A DNA stretch of 58,868 nt from Acidimicrobiales bacterium. GTDB taxonomy: Bacteria > Actinomycetota > Acidimicrobiia > Acidimicrobiales > GCA-2861595. Each line of letters starts with the position of its first letter. Position 1 is the first letter of the stretch. The notes beneath the pieces were generated by a model, which had not been told where the DNA came from, did not search any database, and saw only the letters and a list, made by a program, of their open reading frames with translations. The position numbers were made by a program, and so were the translations under genes. The stretch is from contig DATLFN010000008.1 of the NCBI GenBank assembly GCA_035540975.1, forward strand, positions 1-58,868, given 5' to 3'. Positions 57,339 through 58,868 of the stretch are shown piece after piece.

Positions 57339-57429
57339 CTTCGTCCTTCCCGGCGGGGACGGCCCGCCCGATGACCAAGAGCGGGCCGCCGGCGGCGGTG
57401 ATGCTCCATCTTGACTACTCATCGGCAGG

Positions 57430-58014
57430 TCAGGCCCCGTCGATGAGCCCGATATGACCATCCTTGCGCCGGTAGACCACGGCGGCGGCGCCGGTGTCGG
57501 CGTTGGTGAACAGGAAGAAGTCGTGGCTGAGCAGCTCCATCTGGAGCACGGCCTCCTCCGGGGTCATCGGCTTGATGGCGAACTGCTTGGTCCGGACGAT
57601 GCGGGGCGAGGCCTCGTCCGACTCCTCGGCTTCGGTCCCGACGGCCGCCACCGTACCCGCCGGGGCCGACGTGGCGGCGCCATGCGAGCCGGCGCCCGGC
57701 CGGCGGTGGTGGTTGCGCCCGTTCAGCTTCCCCTTGAGCTTCTCGATCCGGTGCTCCAGCTTGTCGACCACCCGGTCGACGGCCGCGAACGCATCGCCGG
57801 CGGTGGCCCGGGCGCGGACCACGTGGCCGTGGCCGTGCATCGTGACCTCGCAGACGTCCTTCTCGGCGATGCGGGGATTGCGCTCCTCGTGGAAGCGGAC
57901 CTCGGCGCGCTCCATGCCGTCGAGGAAGCGGACGAGGCGCGAGAGCTTCTCGTCCACCGCCTCTCGGAGCGTGTCCGACACCTCGACGTTGCGGCCCTGG
58001 ATGGAGATGTCCAC
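57430..58014 (-). CDS. hpf: Long-form ribosome hibernation promoting factor (RaiA/HPF)
   Basis: A 194-residue protein. N-terminal ribosome-binding domain (DISIQGRNVEVSDTLREAVD, EVTMHGHGHVVRARATAGDA, FAAVDRVVDKLEHRIEKLKG) and C-terminal dimerisation domain (IVRTKQFAIKPMTPEEAVLQ, MELLSHDFFLFTNADTGAAA, VVYRRKDGHIGLI). Long HPF dimerises 70S ribosomes to 100S in stationary phase. AGGAG lies before the GTG at 58014. The 303-base upstream region may hold a raiA-motif RNA. Confidence 0.92.
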   Translation of the reverse strand: MDISIQGRNVEVSDTLREAVDEKLSRLVRFLDGMERAEVRFHEERNPRIAEKDVCEVTMHGHGHVVRARATAGDAFAAVDRVVDKLEHRIEKLKGKLNGRNHHRRPGAGSHGAATSAPAGTVAAVGTEAEESDEASPRIVRTKQFAIKPMTPEEAVLQMELLSHDFFLFTNADTGAAAVVYRRKDGHIGLIDGA

Positions 58015-58317
58015 TCGGCTCCTCTCGATATCGGTATCGGCGTTCTGGTACGGGTCGCGTGCGGCTGACCTGGTCTTTGACCCCACACTCGCCTGCGGAG
58101 GGGTTCGCGCCTGCGGCGATGGCGGCTCCGGGGCCCCACACCGGCCGGCATCAGGCACTCCCCCCTTCTCCACCCCGCGCCGACAGCCGGCGCATCGATG
58201 GGCAGGACTTACCTCTAAACCGCACCATGCTCGGCAACCACGGGTTGCCTTACGTGGGTCGTTTCGCCCGCGGCTGGCATCGACTTTCAACCACAGACCC
58301 GCACGCGGCCCATGCCC
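58015..58317 (-). ncRNA. Candidate raiA-motif RNA in the comF-hpf gap
   Basis: On the minus strand this gap folds into several stems: GGCAACC/GGTTGCC with a CGT loop (58239-58255), GCGCCG/CGGCGC (58178-58194) and TCGATG/CATCGA pairing 58275-58280 with 58195-58200 over a distance. The G/A-rich unpaired stretch GGTTTAGAGGTAAGTCCTG lies between. Published raiA-motif RNAs of Firmicutes and Actinobacteria typically sit beside raiA/hpf and comFC, which is exactly this place. I have no covariance model at hand, so the identity rests on context and foldability. Confidence 0.45.
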
Positions 58318-58868
58318 TCAGTCTACGCAGGCCGGTTCGCCGCCTTGGCGGGGATCTTCGACCGGGCGGCGGCGGGCGGCGGCCACGGCGGTGACCCGGA
58401 CCGGGTGGCCGCCGGCCCGGAGGGCACCGGCGGCGGCGGCCAGCGTGGCGCCGGTGGTGACCACGTCGTCCACCAGCAGCACGCGGCCCGGGGGCGGCCG
58501 GCGGGCGACCAGCCGGGGCCCCCGGAGCCGCTCGGCGCGCGACGCTCCCGTCTGCGGTGGGCCGGGGAGGCGGCGCAGCAGCGGCAGGCACGGCACGCCG
58601 AGGCGGCGGGCGACGGCGCGCGCCAGGAGCCGGCCCTGGTCGAAGCCGCGCGCCCGCCGGCGGGCGGCGGTGGTGGGAACCCACGTCACCGCGTCCAGCT
58701 TGTGGGCGTCCACCAGGGCGGCCATCCCGGCGGCCAGCCACGGGAGGGCGGACCGGGCGTTGCGGTACTTCAGCCGGGCCACGACCTCCCGGCCGACGCC
58801 CTCGTAGGCGAGCAGGGCGACGCAGCGGTCGACGCCCGGCGGGGGCGGCAGGGCGTCGACCGCTGCGT
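58318..58868 (-). CDS. comF: ComF family phosphoribosyltransferase-like protein (cut by right edge)
   Basis: The C-terminal 183 residues are present; the frame continues beyond the window. Features: GVDRCVALLAYEGVGREVVA, RLKYRNARSALPWLAAGM, then VTWVPTTAARRRARGFDQGR (ComF R-GF-Q) and the PRTase motif VLLVDDVVTTGATLAAAA, which binds PRPP. ComF/ComFC proteins function in DNA uptake and in other bacteria lack a known substrate. The N-terminal zinc-finger is outside the window. hpf lies downstream. Confidence 0.9.
   Translation of the reverse strand, partial: AAVDALPPPPGVDRCVALLAYEGVGREVVARLKYRNARSALPWLAAGMAALVDAHKLDAVTWVPTTAARRRARGFDQGRLLARAVARRLGVPCLPLLRRLPGPPQTGASRAERLRGPRLVARRPPPGRVLLVDDVVTTGATLAAAAGALRAGGHPVRVTAVAAARRRPVEDPRQGGEPACVD

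Noticed and set aside
52914-57374. A 1486-codon plus-strand frame
   Set aside because: It is the antisense of prfB, secA and the regulator; an extreme case of a GC-driven shadow frame rich in Val/Leu/Asp.

Overview
The window is very GC-rich actinobacterial DNA, uses many GTG starts, and is packed with 1-8 bp gene overlaps. The right-hand part carries the actinobacterial block mec-cysO-cysM-murI-MBL-rph-rdgB (the same order as in mycobacteria), smpB next to tmRNA, and ftsE/ftsX/M23 peptidase/prfB/secA/hpf/comF. LpqB-type GerMN lipoprotein genes beside histidine kinases, DUF6458, DUF2277, DUF1206 and CadI-type proteins also point to Actinomycetota; an Acidimicrobiia-like lineage is my guess, not a demonstration.

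Layout. Bases 1-35,390 are an accessory-looking, stress-oriented region: a secreted zincin, an RsbW-like ATP-binding protein, a GAF-SpoIIE phosphatase, a LuxR regulator, a tRNA with an odd anticodon, a wHTH/DUF5985 operon, an FAD oxidoreductase, a BrkB-like membrane protein, two MscS channels, a DUF2254 protein, a DUF202 protein, an alpha/beta hydrolase and a PAP2 phosphatase. At 13.7-18.5 kb there is a five-gene overlapping operon: response regulator, kinase, degenerate receiver regulator, second kinase, GerMN lipoprotein. At 26.9-32.9 kb a fused SecDF is co-transcribed with a KhtT-like regulator, a CPA2 antiporter and membrane proteins. Many broken gene fragments are interspersed: multicopper oxidase, OmpR-type regulator, SnoaL-like, general stress protein, LapA, universal stress protein, sorbosone dehydrogenase and a beta-propeller.

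Bases 35,475-58,868 are mostly intact housekeeping genes. They cover nucleotide pool cleaning and RNA processing (rdgB, rph), cysteine synthesis with protein thiocarboxylate (mec, cysO, cysM), glutamate racemase, trans-translation (smpB, ssrA), a small metal/arsenic locus (ArsR against CadI/ArsI), a CDF transporter, an Asp-ligand ferredoxin, the crosslinking uracil-DNA glycosylase UdgX, a division/peptidoglycan hydrolase unit (ftsE, ftsX, M23), RF2, SecA, a LuxR-type response regulator, the hibernation factor HPF and ComF (cut by the right edge).

Most noteworthy non-coding signals are: the 303-base comF-hpf gap, whose position and foldable sequence suggest a raiA-motif RNA; 11-bp-spaced GTCACGG direct repeats upstream of both the response regulator operon and an MscS gene; twin ArsR-type operators; a palindromic shared -10 between mec and smpB; and long perfect inverted repeats at 34.3, 45.6 and 51.8 kb.
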